In this document: piece by piece, positions 15,501 to 26,470 of the stretch
Position numbering within the stretch: the stretch's first letter is position 1
Layout: the number at the start of each line of letters is the position of its first letter
Origin: Lagopus muta
Lineage: Eukaryota > Chordata > Aves > Galliformes > Phasianidae
Direction: 5' to 3'
DNA: 64,000 nucleotides
NCBI RefSeq assembly: GCF_023343835.1
Contig: NC_064443.1
Location: 1,674,001 to 1,738,000, forward strand
Translations under genes and position numbers: made by a program
Notes under the pieces: generated by a model
The model's database searches: none
Told to the model about the DNA's origin: nothing
Seen by the model: the letters and a program-made list of their open reading frames with translations, nothing else

Positions 15501-18500
15501 GCCTTCGCTCAGGCAATGCCTCAGGAAAAGGAGAAGGGAGAAGCTTAAGGAGGAAACACAGATGGATGCCTTACTACAGGAGATGCTCTTTCACTGTCAG
15601 AACTTCCCCACAAACCCTTATCAGGTGTCTGAGCCTCACCATCTACATTAAAAAGCCCACACAAAGAGTAAAGCACAAGGCATTACATTAAAGCCCTCCA
15701 ATCTTCTCTCTCATCTTTACTTCCAGGTATCAGGAGCTGGCTGTCAGCACACCTGGGCCACTAAACAACACGTTTAGTTTTCACATTCAATTTTCTTTCT
15801 GTCCAGCATTGGCACCCCATTTCTAAACAGAGAAGGATGCTGTGAGAGGAGCACCTCCTTACCCAGTGGCACCTGTAAGTATTTGCAGTTCGTTTTCAGA
15901 ATAAAACAAAGACCTCTAAGGCAAGACAGTTGCCATGGAATCCCCCCACCCTAAATTCCTAGGACACTTGGTGAAGCTTAGGCAGCTTTCCAGTAAGACC
16001 TTCCCCTTTTTGGAAGGAAATATGCCCATGTCAGCAGCAACCAGCAGGAGGAAAGAGGAAGAAAATAGCAGTGTGGAAAATGAAAAAAAAAAATAAAATG
16101 TCCCTTCTTATTTGAGTGACAGAACTGATGAAGTAGTCATTTTTCTCTGTTTGCTTTGTTTGGAAAGCAGAAGAAAGAATCGACAGACATAAAAGCGGTG
16201 GTTTGGATGCTCAGGCTTTGGAGAGGATGAGAGGCAGGCTGCAGCTGCAGTCACAGGGCACTCCTGGGGCACAGCCTTGTGGAAAACAGCCATGCTGCTC
16301 CTCTGGCCTTATCTGTGACCACTCCTCCTAAGGCTGAAAACACTGGGGATGAAGCAGCAGGAGGGAACGTCTGCCTCTGTGTTGCAGCACGGCTGCCCAT
16401 AGCACTGAGGACCCACGAAGCCCCTGGTGGCTGTGCCAGGGGAAGAAGGGGGTGAGGTGACAACAGGCACTGCTCCCATCAGATGAGGTGAGCCTGAACT
16501 GCACCACGCTTTGGGTGCAAAGCAAGCAAACAGGAAAGCTGCTGTTCTCAATCAGCTCCAAAAATAAAGGAGGCTTTTAGAGCTGTAGCCAAAAAGGTTC
16601 ATGGGCATGGAGCCCCTGTGCACACTGAGCAATGTCCTGCCAGGGCAGGATGGTTCTTTCTCACTGCACTCACACGTATGTGCAGGAGCAGCCGTGGTCC
16701 TCTGGGCTTCACTGAGACACTTCTGAGCTTCTGGATGCTGCAGTGGTTCCTACACTTTTCTCTTCTACTTTCCAGGTGCTCGTGTTTATTTTATTCAATT
16801 TCAAGAGAATAAGCTGGGGACTTTTTTAAGGGCTATTTTTATTCCCTTCATTTTCTTATCACTTATCACTTCCTCTCAAATCGTAACACAAATCCTTCTG
16901 CAAGACAAAACTCCAAGGAAGAAAGAAAAACATATTTGGACTTCAGTGTTCGGCTCCAACAATCCTGGGAGCCAGTTCTGGAAACAGTCATTATCTAATG
17001 AATCACCAAGTTTCCAGTGCTTTTGCCCTTTACAAAACAAAGCTTCAGACATTTGCTTGAGTCACTACAGTCATATAACAAGTTCTCAGGTGCACTTTAG
17101 CTGAGCAGACCAGCGGCTCCTGGACATACCAATACTTTGCATTTGTCCAAGAAAAATGCTTCTCAGCATGAGGACAAACAGCTCGGAGACACTTAAGACA
17201 AAGAGCCTTCCTCTCCTTCCCCTGCTACTTCTATTCTTCCTCCAGTATCACCTGGGACTGATCTCCCAACAGTGAAACTCTCCTGGTTCTCACATGTGCT
17301 GTATCTTCTGCAACTTATACCAAAGCCCAAATCAAGCTGACAGACCTGAGTTATCAAATCAGAGCTCTGAGATAACATCACTGGAAACCAGCTGCCACAA
17401 AGCCTCTCTTTTCTCTCTCAGTGACCCCTGCGAAGCTCCTGCAAGGCAACATAAGGCTTCTGGTGGCACCTCAGCACTTCTCTAACAGTCACATTCTGTG
17501 GCCGTCCTGAGTGATCTGAGAAGACTTCATCAGACTCTTGATTTTCCTTGCTTCCCATTTTAGCTTTTCAAGAGTTTCTTCTCTCCCTCCAGGAGAAGGA
17601 AGCTTTTGGGAAAAGAGATCTGAAAGGTCATTTTTCCTAGAGTAAATAATCTGTTCAAGAGGTGATTATAAATATTTCACCTCTCTCTGAGCAGTCACTC
17701 ATTACCTACATTTTAACTGCTTCACACCCAGCCAGACACCTCAGGAATTATAGAAATCAACATCTCTTCAAAGTGAAGAGACCAACATTTCTGCTGGCAG
17801 CAGCTGAAGGAGCCCTGCCTCTGCATGCACTGCTGCACTGGAACCTGCTTGTCTGGAAATCATGCTGTCAGACCAACAGTGAGCACCAGTAGAGACACTT
17901 CTTCAAACCATACTTGTGCTCAAGTCACCATAATATCCTGGAAGTCTGAAAAGTTCACAAGGTTCTTACCTTATTTAAAAGCTTTTTAGCCATGTATGGC
18001 CCTTCAATTAGCCTATGAAAGTGCCATATACACAAACAGAAGCTTCTACCTAAATTTCTCACACTGAAGCATCTTTCCAGCACTCTGTCCTTTCCTAAGT
18101 CAGGTCTTCCAGACTCAGAATCATGTTAGCTCATCTGTGCACTCCCCTCAAAACTATCTGTCATTCAACACAAGGTAACCCTCCCACAGCTCAGATGCCC
18201 AAGGAAGAGGATTTCCAAATGCCTCACACAGCTTCAGACTTTGTAGGCCAGTCCATTCCTTCAACAGCAGAAAAAAGACAAGGGCAGCAGGTGACACAAA
18301 TGCACATCAGAGTGAAGGCCTTAGACATACAGAGGCATCCTACACTCCTAGCACTACAAGTGCTAAACACAAGAGTGGAAATAGAGAAATTGAAGGAAAT
18401 CTTCCCACTGAAAGTATGTGGTTTTCTTCCTTGGGGAACTGCAAGGAAATGTACATGAAACAAATGTATTCTCCCTGCTGCACATCAATAGTTCAATGAG

Positions 18501-19255
18501 ATTTTTGGAAGTGTTTTAGAAAACTCTCTAGGGACACATATGGACCTGTGCTGAGAGATGCCTGAGGTACAGAAAATAGCAGAAGACAAAGATCCCCAGT
18601 GATGTTCTACACTGCATTCAGTGCTGATCATAAATACAAACTGAACCTGATAAAAAATTCAAGTAATTTGCTTCAACCTTAATGTTGGCTCTGACCTTTA
18701 GGCGATACATAGAATGGCCTGGGTTGAAAAAGACCACAATGATCATCTTGTTTCAATCCCCCTGCTGTGTGCAGGTCACCAACCAGCAGCCCAGGCTGCC
18801 CAGAGCCACATCCAGCCTGGCCTTGAATGCCTGCAGGGATGGGGCATCCACAGCCTCCTTGGGCAACCTGTGCCAGTGCCTCACCACCCTCTGGCTGAAA
18901 AACTTCCTCCTGATATCCAACCTAAAGCTCCCCTGTCTCAGTGTAACACCATTCCCCCTTGTCCTGTCACTACCCAACCCCATAAACAGTTGTTCCCTTC
19001 AAGTCCACCCACGAGCAAGGAATGTATTTTACAGGCTGAAAGTTCCATTCTGCATGCTATTCTGCACCTAGAAAAATGCGCATGAGAAACAGAGGTTGGA
19101 GAGGACTGTTCTGTAGCACACAAACGTTCATATGTGAAGGGCTGTTTGAGGAACATTTAAACAAAGGCAGGCAGACTTACCTTCGGAGTCTCGCAGTCGG
19201 CTGTGGGAATGAAGCACGCTGCTAAGAAGAAAAGCAGCAACCCAGGAGGATGCAT
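454..19255 (-). CDS. STAB1: Stabilin-1, 5' portion (14 exons, partial)
   Basis: Stabilin-1 is a large type I membrane scavenger receptor of macrophages and sinusoidal endothelium that binds modified lipoproteins and matrix fragments for endocytosis (family knowledge). Fourteen exons on the minus strand, high to low: 19181-19255, 13835-13968, 11880-11995, 11254-11339, 10184-10253, 9339-9434, 8917-9033, 8227-8423, 7903-8036, 6724-6851, 5667-5758, 4371-4493, 2307-2453, 454-516. All have GT donors and AG acceptors and compatible phases, giving 526 uninterrupted residues. Order: signal peptide (about 1-19), Cys-rich N-terminus, EGF-like repeats (about 90-350), first FAS1 domain (about 355-490, motif GPFTVFVP), start of the second FAS1 domain ([20 protein letters not shown]). 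That last motif and the exon pattern fit STAB1 better than STAB2. The rest of the gene, including the transmembrane segment, lies beyond position 1. Intron 1 is about 5.2 kb and carries a CR1 piece just upstream of exon 2. Confidence 0.95.
2307..2453 (-). CDS. STAB1: STAB1 exon 13 (FAS1-1 end)
   Basis: Encodes [20 protein letters not shown] and the linker to the next FAS1 domain. [10 protein letters not shown] is the conserved H2-type FAS1 motif (human AANGVFHVV). Phase 0 at both ends. Confidence 0.9.
4371..4493 (-). CDS. STAB1: STAB1 exon 12 (FAS1-1)
   Basis: Encodes [18 protein letters not shown] and [15 protein letters not shown], aligned to human LCRQHIIAGQHILEDTR and WWTLAGQEITVTFNQ. 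Phase 0 at both ends. Confidence 0.9.
5667..5758 (-). CDS. STAB1: STAB1 exon 11 (FAS1-1 core)
   Basis: Encodes [25 protein letters not shown] is the conserved H1 motif of FAS1 domains. The acceptor CTTTGCAG at 5759 was preferred to a nearer TTCAG because it restores the same length as human STAB1. Confidence 0.88.
6724..6851 (-). CDS. STAB1: STAB1 exon 10 (EGF end, FAS1-1 start)
   Basis: Encodes [20 protein letters not shown], closing the EGF repeat and opening the first FAS1 (fasciclin) domain, as in human CVCRESEVGDGRACYGHLL. Confidence 0.92.
7903..8036 (-). CDS. STAB1: STAB1 exon 9 (EGF-like)
   Basis: Encodes [14 protein letters not shown] and [18 protein letters not shown], matching the human CTCRPGLVSINSNAS region. 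Leaves in phase 2 at CCCAG/GTATGC. Confidence 0.88.
8227..8423 (-). CDS. STAB1: STAB1 exon 8 (two EGF-like repeats)
   Basis: Encodes [34 protein letters not shown] and [17 protein letters not shown]: one whole EGF-like repeat and most of the next. The acceptor at 8424 (TTTCAG/CTCAG) rather than the nearer CTCAG keeps the frame with exon 7. Confidence 0.93.
8917..9033 (-). CDS. STAB1: STAB1 exon 7 (EGF-like)
   Basis: Encodes [17 protein letters not shown] and [15 protein letters not shown], one EGF-like repeat aligned to human ELPVCQELRCPQNTQCS. Enters and leaves in phase 1. Confidence 0.93.
9339..9434 (-). CDS. STAB1: STAB1 exon 6 (EGF-like)
   Basis: Encodes [20 protein letters not shown] followed by [10 protein letters not shown], a complete laminin-type EGF-like repeat matching human CSCVHGVCNHG and GYTGPHCDQ. 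Confidence 0.94.
9618..9707. repeat. 45-bp direct duplication in a STAB1 intron
   Basis: Two exact 45-bp copies, each starting ACTGTATGTGAGATCC, lie head to tail in the intron between exons 5 and 6. A simple local tandem duplication with no apparent function. Confidence 0.9.
10184..10253 (-). CDS. STAB1: STAB1 exon 5 (EGF-like)
   Basis: Encodes [11 protein letters not shown] and NRFGPDCQ, matching human GSACQEC and NRFGPDCQ. A short 70-nt exon entering in phase 0 and leaving in phase 1. Confidence 0.92.
11254..11339 (-). CDS. STAB1: STAB1 exon 4 (EGF-like)
   Basis: Encodes [19 protein letters not shown] and then NGTCICK, matching human [19 protein letters not shown]. First EGF-like repeat. 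Confidence 0.93.
11880..11995 (-). CDS. STAB1: STAB1 exon 3
   Basis: Encodes [15 protein letters not shown] and [13 protein letters not shown]. The CCPGFWG box is the hallmark that precedes an EGF-like repeat in stabilins (human CCPGYWG). Enters in phase 2, leaves in phase 1 at TAT-G/GTAAGT. Confidence 0.92.
13063..13395 (-). mobile_element. CR1 LINE, 3' end fragment
   Basis: The plus strand opens with the reverse complement of the CR1 tail (TCATAGAATTATGGAATGG) and continues through the CR1 3' UTR and end of ORF2. It is heavily 5'-truncated and lies in STAB1 intron 1, in the same orientation as the gene. Confidence 0.9.
13835..13968 (-). CDS. STAB1: STAB1 exon 2 (Cys-rich N-terminus)
   Basis: Encodes residues 26-70, including [16 protein letters not shown] and SCPKGWIR, which match the human STAB1 pattern CDVKTTFVTHVPCTSC and TCPSGWLR. 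The acceptor follows a long T-rich tract (A-rich on the plus strand, 13969-14010). The exon ends in phase 2. Confidence 0.9.
18707..18995 (-). mobile_element. CR1 LINE, 3' end fragment
   Basis: Starts on the plus strand with ACATAGAATGGCCTGGGTTG and is very similar to the fragment at 13063-13395. On the minus strand it still encodes the CR1 ORF2 C-terminus ([20 protein letters not shown]). Truncated; near the 5' end of STAB1 intron 1. Confidence 0.9.
19181..19255 (-). CDS. STAB1: STAB1 exon 1 (start codon and signal peptide)
   Basis: The ATG lies at 19255-19253 and the exon encodes 25 residues: [19 protein letters not shown], a hydrophobic signal peptide, then DCETPK. The exon ends at a strong donor, AAG/GTAAGT. 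I chose this start because the signal peptide follows it directly and exon 2 continues in phase 0. The 5' UTR and promoter lie at higher coordinates; I saw no clear TATA box. Confidence 0.9.
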
Positions 19256-22200
19256 TTTCATTCTTTTACAGGCAGGACCCTTTTCACAAAGGGGTGGTGG
19301 TGATAGAGGCTGCAGTTTCGGTAAGATAAGACCTCCTACGAGGAATCAGATCCAAGACAAAGCACAGGTTAGAAGTGAACAGAGTGAGAACATTTTCGCG
19401 TGGTGCTCCTTGGCTGCAAAGCCTTTGTATGTGGAATGACTCCTTCTGCTGTTACCCCTCAATCAGTGCTGCCTTTTTCTTTCTTTCTATTCTGTTTTTT
19501 TAATACACAAGCAGAACTCCTCACTGAAAGGTCTACTCAAAACAGGAACGACGACGGATTTCCTCTTACATATCAGTTCAAAACAGAAGGAAGGAAATCC
19601 TTAGTTTTCAACTAATTGGAATGAAAAGAGGTTAACTGTGTGCTTAACTGAAGGCAAATCCAAAGGGCAAAATTTAGATACCCCAAATTCATGAAGTTAC
19701 AGCAATTTCATTTTACCAGTGACATTAGTATGTCCAGAACCTCTCCAGCAGAAGTACACCCAGTGATTGCCTATCCCAGTGTGTGTGTGAACAAAGCAGT
19801 GCAAGCATGAGTTGCACTTCAGAGCAGTAATACGAGCACATGCCACCAATCAGTGAAACACTTTGGGCAGCGTGTGATATTTATTTAAAGTTATTTCAGT
19901 TACTCAGCATGACCAACATCCCATTTGTAGATGCTATGCCAGCAGTAGCAAAATACATTAGTCCCCAAAGACTCTGCTGACACTCTGATGAACTCAAGGA
20001 GCTCCCCCACAGCACTCAGAAGATGAAAATTCCTAAATGTGAATAAAAAATACAAAACTACCTGAGGTGCTGCCAGAAATGGAATTTCTCCTTTTGAATA
20101 TTACGAACAACCACGGATTGATAACTGATTTTACGTGGCCTTTGTTTCCCACTGTACAGAGGAGCCTAAGGATTGCTTGTCCCGGTAGCAAATCCCCCCT
20201 GAGCAATGAGGTATCCTTTGGTTTTGAGCCATGAATAGTACAGGAAAGTGCATAATGATACCAGGATGGGAAGCAACTTTGAATTTAGATTGAGCACGTT
20301 CATATTTTCTCGTCCCCTGCGCAAACACACAGACATGCATGCTAAGACAGAAAGGATGTAAGAGCTGCTGTACTTACTAGTGCTGTTAATTGGGCTTTAC
20401 GTCTTCCCCCATCCTACAGAGCAGCCAACATGACGAGGAGCAAGCAAGTTCTATACCCGAGCTGGCAGGAAGTACATGAGGCAGATGTACCAGCCCACGG
20501 CCCAGCCTGACAGCACTCGTCCTGTGGGAGGACAGCCCAACAAACCACAGCTCTGGGCAAGGCCAGGAGCCCCAAAACTGTCCTGTACTCTGTGGAGCAG
20601 TGAAATGAGGAGGAGGCAATGCAATGCATGCCAGTTCTGCTGGGATCAGAATTGCAAAGAGTCATAGAATCACCAAGATTGGAAAAGACCTGTAAAGATC
20701 AGGCAATCCACTGTCAGTTGAGATATGCTTGTAGAGGGGGAGCGCTAGGATGGAGGCTGCACAGCGCCGTGTGGATTTACAAGCACGGCACCAGGCTGCC
20801 CATGTGCACTGAGCAATGAGACTGCTCCTCCACTCCGTGCTACCTGTCAGGCACATGCAGCTAAAACAGGCAGCCTGCAGGGAACTCGCTGCTCGGCAGA
20901 GCTGTCTGTCACACAGGGGGTACGTTGGAAGCACTGGGCACCCACAGATAGACAAGCTTTCATGGTGAAGATAGCTTATCCTGAAGCACATGAGCACACC
21001 CTTCCTTTTTACCGAACCTCCAGCCTGATTTCTAATTGTGTGTTTTCCAAAGAAAAATGTTTCAGCAGTAAGACACGCAAAGACTGTTTCTAAGGCTTTC
21101 CACTGCTGCCTATCATCTCTGTATCTGGCCTAGTGCACAGAAAAAAGAAAAGGAAAGGAAAGCTTGGTGGAATCAGATAGGACACACAGTAATGAAAAGG
21201 CTCTCAGTCTCCTTACCTGATCATCATTCATGTTAAAGGCGTGTGATACAACAGCAGTACACAGCCTACAGCTGGGAACTCTTGAGCAGCGCCATTTTAC
21301 AGCAGAAGGGCATAAAGCATAAAATCCAAAGGTCAGCTATCACCAGGTACTTTTCTGACCAAGTGGCAAAGGCAGCATGTTCCAGCCATTGGGTATGAAC
21401 TGCTCAGATCACAACTGCTAGTTCTGCAACACCAAAAGCTGTGCCAACATTGCATCTGCATGACCCTGGGAATTAGTGTCAGGTGAAGCACTACCCAACT
21501 CCAAAAGAGTGGATGGCCAAAAGCCATTACCAATCATAGAATCACAGAATCTTAGAATGACTGAATGAATGCTCAGTTCATTGCGGAACGATGCAGTGTG
21601 CTCACACAGGCAGTCCAGTTGCCAACACTGCCAGAGATGACACTGTGACAGGAAGGGGAAACAGCTGGGAGGAAGAAATACATATTAGTGCTGCATTTAC
21701 TCTGATCCTTTTCTCTTCTGGCAAATACAGATCAGGAAAACACTAGATGCTAAGAAGAATTTATGTGAAAGGTATCCTGAGATCTGGCAGAAGCTAATGC
21801 TTCTAAACCATGCAGGATGTTCAGGGGAAGTATCCAGGTCTGCATTAAGAACATCACTTACAAACAGGACCTGAGGAAATGGCTGCAAGTTGTACCAGAG
21901 GAGGTTTGGGTTGGACATGAGGAGAAACTTTTTCTGTCAGAGTGGTCATGCACTGCAATGGCTGCCCAGGGAGGTGGTGGAATTGCTGTCCCTGGCAGTG
22001 TTCAAGAAGTGTCTGGATGAGGAGCTGCGAGATCTGGTTTAGTGCTCGTGGTAGCAGTGGTGATGGGAGGACAGTTGGACAAGATGATCTTGCAAGTCGT
22101 TGTGATTCTATGATTCTGTGACTAGCAATTAAAGGAACTTGTGAAATGGGGCAAATGTAAAAAAGTTTGGTTCCAAAGCACGTCGTCTCTGTGACCTGAC

Positions 22201-24360
22201 ATTTCTTCCATGAACACCTTAACATTCAGAACCTAACAACCATTCTGGTGAAAACTTCTCAATCTGTTCACAGAGGGAAAAAATAAATTAAAAATCCTGT
22301 GCTTGTGTGAAGGAAAGGATTCACACACAAACCCCTCCAGCCCTGCAGGGCCATGCATTTAAAATGCTGTGTCACCAGCCCTCTCCATGCAGTGTGCAGC
22401 CCTGGATAGCTTGGGCAATTTCCTGCGATTGAAATCTTCTGTTTGAGCAATCTTTCCTGAAATGAGAGAACCCAGAGAAATGGTTTGCCACCTAGCTGCC
22501 ATACCACGCTGCTTCTCTGTGAGATGGCCCTTTGGTTATCTCAGTGGAATCTTGTTCCAGTCTTCTGGGAAAGCTAGCAAAGGTCTCTCCTGTCTGAATC
22601 AGAAGTGCATCAGGAGGCTGTGGGCCCTACAAGGCACTGAACAGGCCAAGCCACAAGTGCTTTGTGTAAGAACAGGGCTGGCTGTGCTGTACTCACTGAA
22701 CACCCCACTGCTGCTGCACACAGTCCTGGTGTTTTATTTCTTTCTCTGTTGGCAAGTTGGAAGGAACAGGAATTGTGAAGATGCTGCTGGCCCTGTCCTA
22801 CCTATCACTACCAACTCCAGGTTCCTTTCTGCATGCTTTTGCTGTGAAAGCCTGCTGTGTTGTTCCATCTCTTGGTTTTACTTTTTTTGCCTTCTCCATC
22901 TGGTAAGGAGTGCTCTGGGATTCTCCTGGGATTTAGCTTCTCATTTCCCCACAGCTATTTGATATGAGTTAGATATCATGATTCAGGATCTCAGGGAGCC
23001 AAAATGGGTTGTGAAGATAGGGAGAATGTGAAGCTCATGATATTAACAAGGTTCTGAGAAAAGCCTGAGGCCAGCTGCAACAAAAGCCCTCTGCAGATGC
23101 TCGAAGCTGTACTGCTAGCTGTAAACTAGGCACAGAGCTCATGAGTTCAGAGCTTAAATCTCTGACATAAGCAGGTGTCGTCTGAATCTCAGCACCTTCT
23201 CGCTGCAATGAGTTTCATACCCCCTTTTCCACATCCATTTTTAGCTCACAGGATTAGCAAATGTCCCTTCATTATCAGGTAGGCAGCAGGAAACAGAAGC
23301 TGGAAGTTCACCTGCTCTGAACTACTGTGCGCTTTTCCTTGTGGTGCTGCTTCTCCTGAGACCAGCTATGTCTGAAGATAAACCCCGTAGGAGTAAGCAT
23401 CTCCATCAGACACTGCATGCAAGAAGTGGCATTTTGTATTATTATTTCTTGTTGATTGGTTTCTTTTTTAAAGTTCCTTATTAAAGTTGTCAAGAAAAAA
23501 AAATTAAAAAGCTTGATATATCACTGTTCAGTACATCTACAGCCACCAGAGTGGTGCTGGGAACAAAGCCAGCCATGAACATGGTGCAGGCAGGATAGGA
23601 GCATCTCATTCAATTTCCTTCTTTGTGAGATCCATTTACAACTTTCCAATTGCGGTAGAAGGGAAGTTGTACAACGTTTGGGCAGATCCTCAGCAGATGA
23701 GACAGAGCATAGCTGCATGGCTCTTCCTGGGCTGGCACACGCTACAACAGCTGGAAAGTCTCAGTTGGTTTGAGAAATTTTCTGGAAAAGTTGGTGCCTT
23801 CACATGCTAAATCCACTCCTAACTCAGTATCTGAATGTTGAACAGGACTTGAAAGTGCAACATATATGAATATAAAGGCTTACCAAAGAGAAACCAGTAT
23901 GCAGGGCTTCACCACGCTCCTGCAGAAACAGAGGAGTAATCAGAACAGCTTTGCATGACCAAAAGTGCTTACAAAGCTACTGACTTCACAGAACTTTCTG
24001 TGCAAGATAACTGCGGTCAGCTGGAAAACCTTCACAAATGGGAACAATCAGATCATTTATTAAGTCCAAATGGACAGATTTTAAGTTTTATATCTCTGTG
24101 AACTTAGTCACAATTGTGTTCCTGCTGGTAACATTGGAAAAACTGACTGCCCAAACTACAGAGCAAGCAGGAACTCTCCTTTGTTATTCCACTATGTACA
24201 GAGAAGCGTGTTAAAGCAGACATAATATAAATTAGTGGCAAATTTGCAAGCCCCATCTTACCAGAGGATGATATCCCTGGTTTCACAGTCTGCCTTGCTC
24301 ATCTCATTTTAGCAGTGCATACACTCGTGAACAACTGTTTTCAAGGATGAAACACAGGAA
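19256..24360. other. STAB1 upstream flank, no gene seen
   Basis: Contains the STAB1 5' UTR and promoter region and then about 5 kb with no recognisable exon. It holds CR1 scraps at 20661-20718 and near 21540 and a clearer CR1 tail at about 21890-22121. ORFs here, including one of 166 codons at 22462-22962, have no recognisable domain and look like chance. Confidence 0.7.
21890..22121 (+). mobile_element. CR1-like LINE 3' end
   Basis: Shows GGTTGGACATGAGGAGAAAC, TTGGACAAGATGATCTTGCA and ends TGATTCTATGATTCTGTGA, the usual 3' end of another CR1 subfamily. It probably begins earlier (about 21780), but the 5' boundary is unclear. Confidence 0.75.
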
Positions 24361-25676
24361 GAATAAAATATCATGGAACAGATCCTCCTAGAAGTTATGT
24401 TAAGGCACATGCGAGATAAACAGGTGATTCAAGACAGACAGCAAGGCCTCACCAAGGACAGATCGTGCCTGACCAATCTGGTGGCATTCTATGATGGAGT
24501 GATGGCTTTGGTGAATGGGAGAAGGGCAGTGGATGTCATCTACCTGGACTTCTGCACGGCCTTTGATGTGGTCCCTCACCACATCCTTCTCTCTAAATTG
24601 GAGAGGTGTGGATTTGAAGGGTGGCCTGCTCGATGGATTAGGAATTGGCTGTCTGGACACAGCCAAAGGGCTGTGATCAATGGTTCTGTGTCAGGGTGCA
24701 GGCTGGTCACAAGCGGTGTCCCTCAAGGGTCAGTCTTGGGACCGGTGCTCTTCAACATCTTCATCAATGACACAGTCATCGAGTGCACCCTCAGCAACTT
24801 TGCAGATGACACCAAGCTGAGCGGTGTGGTCAATACTTTGGAAGGAAGGGAAGCCATCCAGAGGGACCTGGACAGGCTGGAGAAGTGGGCCCATGAAAAC
24901 CTAATGAGATCCAATAGGGCCAAGTGCAGGTGCTGGGTCAGGACAATACCATGTATTTATACAAACTGGAAGATCTCCTGGAAGCAGCCCTGCAGAGAAG
25001 GACCTGGGGGTCCTGGCGGACGAGAAGCTGGCCATGAGGCAGCAGTGTGCGCCTGCAGCCCAGAAGGCCAGCTGTGTTCCGGGCTGCATGAAAAAGGGGC
25101 AGCCAGCAGGAGAGGGAGGTGATCGTCCCCCTCTGCTCGGCTCTTGTGAGGCCCCATCTGCAGCGCTGCGTCCAGGCCTGGGGCCCCCAGCACAGCAAGG
25201 ACGTGGAGCTCTGGGAGTGGGGCCAGAGGAGGCACTGAGATGAGCAGAGGGCTGGAGCAGCTCTGCTGTGACGAAAGGTTGAGGGAACTGGGCTTATTCG
25301 GCTTGGAGAAGAGAAGACTGCAGGGAGAACTCATTGTGGCCTTCCAGTACTTAAAGGGAGCATGTAAACAGGAGGGGATACAGCTGTTTACAATGGTGGA
25401 TAGTGATAGGACAAGGGGAATGGTGTTAAACTGAGACAGGGGAGGTTTAGGTTGGATATCAGGAGGAAGTTTTTCACCCAGAGGGTGGTGAGGCACTGGC
25501 ACAGGTTGCCAAGGAGGCTGTGGATGCCCCATCCCTGCAGGCATTGAAGGCCAGGCTGGATGTGGCTCTGGGCAGCCTGGGCTGCTGGTTGGTGACCTGC
25601 ACACAGCAGGGGGTTGGAACTGGATGAGCACTGTGCTCCTTTTCAACCCAGGCCATTCTGTGATTCTATGGTTCTG
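24361..25676 (+). mobile_element. CR1 LINE, truncated, with reverse transcriptase half
   Basis: A 5'-truncated CR1 of about 1.3 kb. The frame from 24373 encodes the CR1 RT palm: [35 protein letters not shown] and the catalytic-box motif FADDTKLSG. The frame is lost after NRAKCRCW (about 24930); the C-terminal part (LFGLEKRRLQGELIVAFQYL) continues in another frame, and the element ends with the CR1 tail TGTGATTCTATGG. The endonuclease domain is absent. A dead LINE. Confidence 0.95.
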
Positions 25677-25749
25677 CAGCACACACGCACTCACCCAGAG
25701 GTCCCCGGCCTTGGCTGCAGGGCCCAACCGCTGAGCTTATGCTCTACAG

Positions 25750-26055
25750 CATTGCTCACTCGGCCCGTATGCTCAGCCGAAGGGCGAAGCGCATTCTTTT
25801 CAGGCCCCCCAAAAGGCCGGGCTCTCCGGGGCCACATCTGCTATCAGCGTTCCGGCCTGATGACCCGCGGTCGTCGGAGCGCTACAGGGACGCACGGCGA
25901 ACCGCGAAACAGGCGGCGCCGCCCTTCCGGCCGAAACTACAGCTCCCAGCGTGCAGCGGGACGGTGCGCATGCGCGCCGCAACCGAGCGGACCAGGCTTT
26001 TTGAGTTACGGCTGCTTGAATCCACGGGGAGTGCCGCAGAGCTGTCCTGGACGAG
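25750..26055. promoter_or_regulatory. CpG-rich promoter-like patch (ZNF143-like and NRF1-like sites)
   Basis: A GC- and CpG-rich stretch between the CR1 and PHF7-like copy A. AACTACAGCTCCCAGCGTGC at 25935-25954 closely resembles the ZNF143/STAF site of housekeeping promoters, and TGCGCATGCGCG at 25965-25976 fits the NRF1 palindrome. The two are 10 bp apart, a typical arrangement for TATA-less, often bidirectional promoters. I cannot name the transcript it serves: no recognisable first exon follows on either strand, and the patch is not repeated at the other PHF7-like copies. Confidence 0.55.
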
Positions 26056-26405
26056 GTGTGGGATACGTGGCGCCTAGCCCAGGAGGAAGGCCCGGCTCCT
26101 GGCCCACCCCACAGCCGGCAGCAGCCGCGGGTCTGCCAAATGCAGCAACGTCCCCATGATGAAAGAAACACCCCCAGAATGGGCTGCAGCTGCCAGCCTG
26201 GCCTCCTCCACACTGCATGTTGGAAACGTTGTGCTCCGCTGGAGTCAGGGCCAGAGCCCAGCTCAGCCTGAACCCAGCCACGGGGAGGAAGGAGTGGGTT
26301 GGGTGCTGCAGGGAAGGGATCCCTGTGGCTGCAGCCCCTACAGCTGCCCACATCGGGAAAGGCAGAGAAGAACCAAACCGACAGTGGCATGATGGAACTG
26401 TCAGA

Positions 26406-26411
26406 TTTATT
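26406..26411 (-). terminator. Poly(A) signal of PHF7-like copy A
   Basis: AATAAA on the minus strand, about 60 bp past the stop codon; the same signal sits at the same place in all five copies. Confidence 0.8.
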
Positions 26412-26470
26412 GATGGACTTTGATGACTTTATACAGCAATTGGAGCTGGCACACGGCCGCTCCTATGACA

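Noticed and set aside
454-19255. Assignment of the receptor gene to STAB2
   Set aside because: The [29 protein letters not shown] and CVHGECN regions fit the STAB1 sequence better, and PHF7 proximity supports STAB1.
22462-22962. A 166-codon ORF upstream of STAB1
   Set aside because: No recognisable domain, odd composition, no splice or promoter context; most likely chance.
25690-25765. A possible tRNA-like stretch before the CpG patch
   Set aside because: No A-box/B-box pair at proper spacing and no cloverleaf could be drawn.
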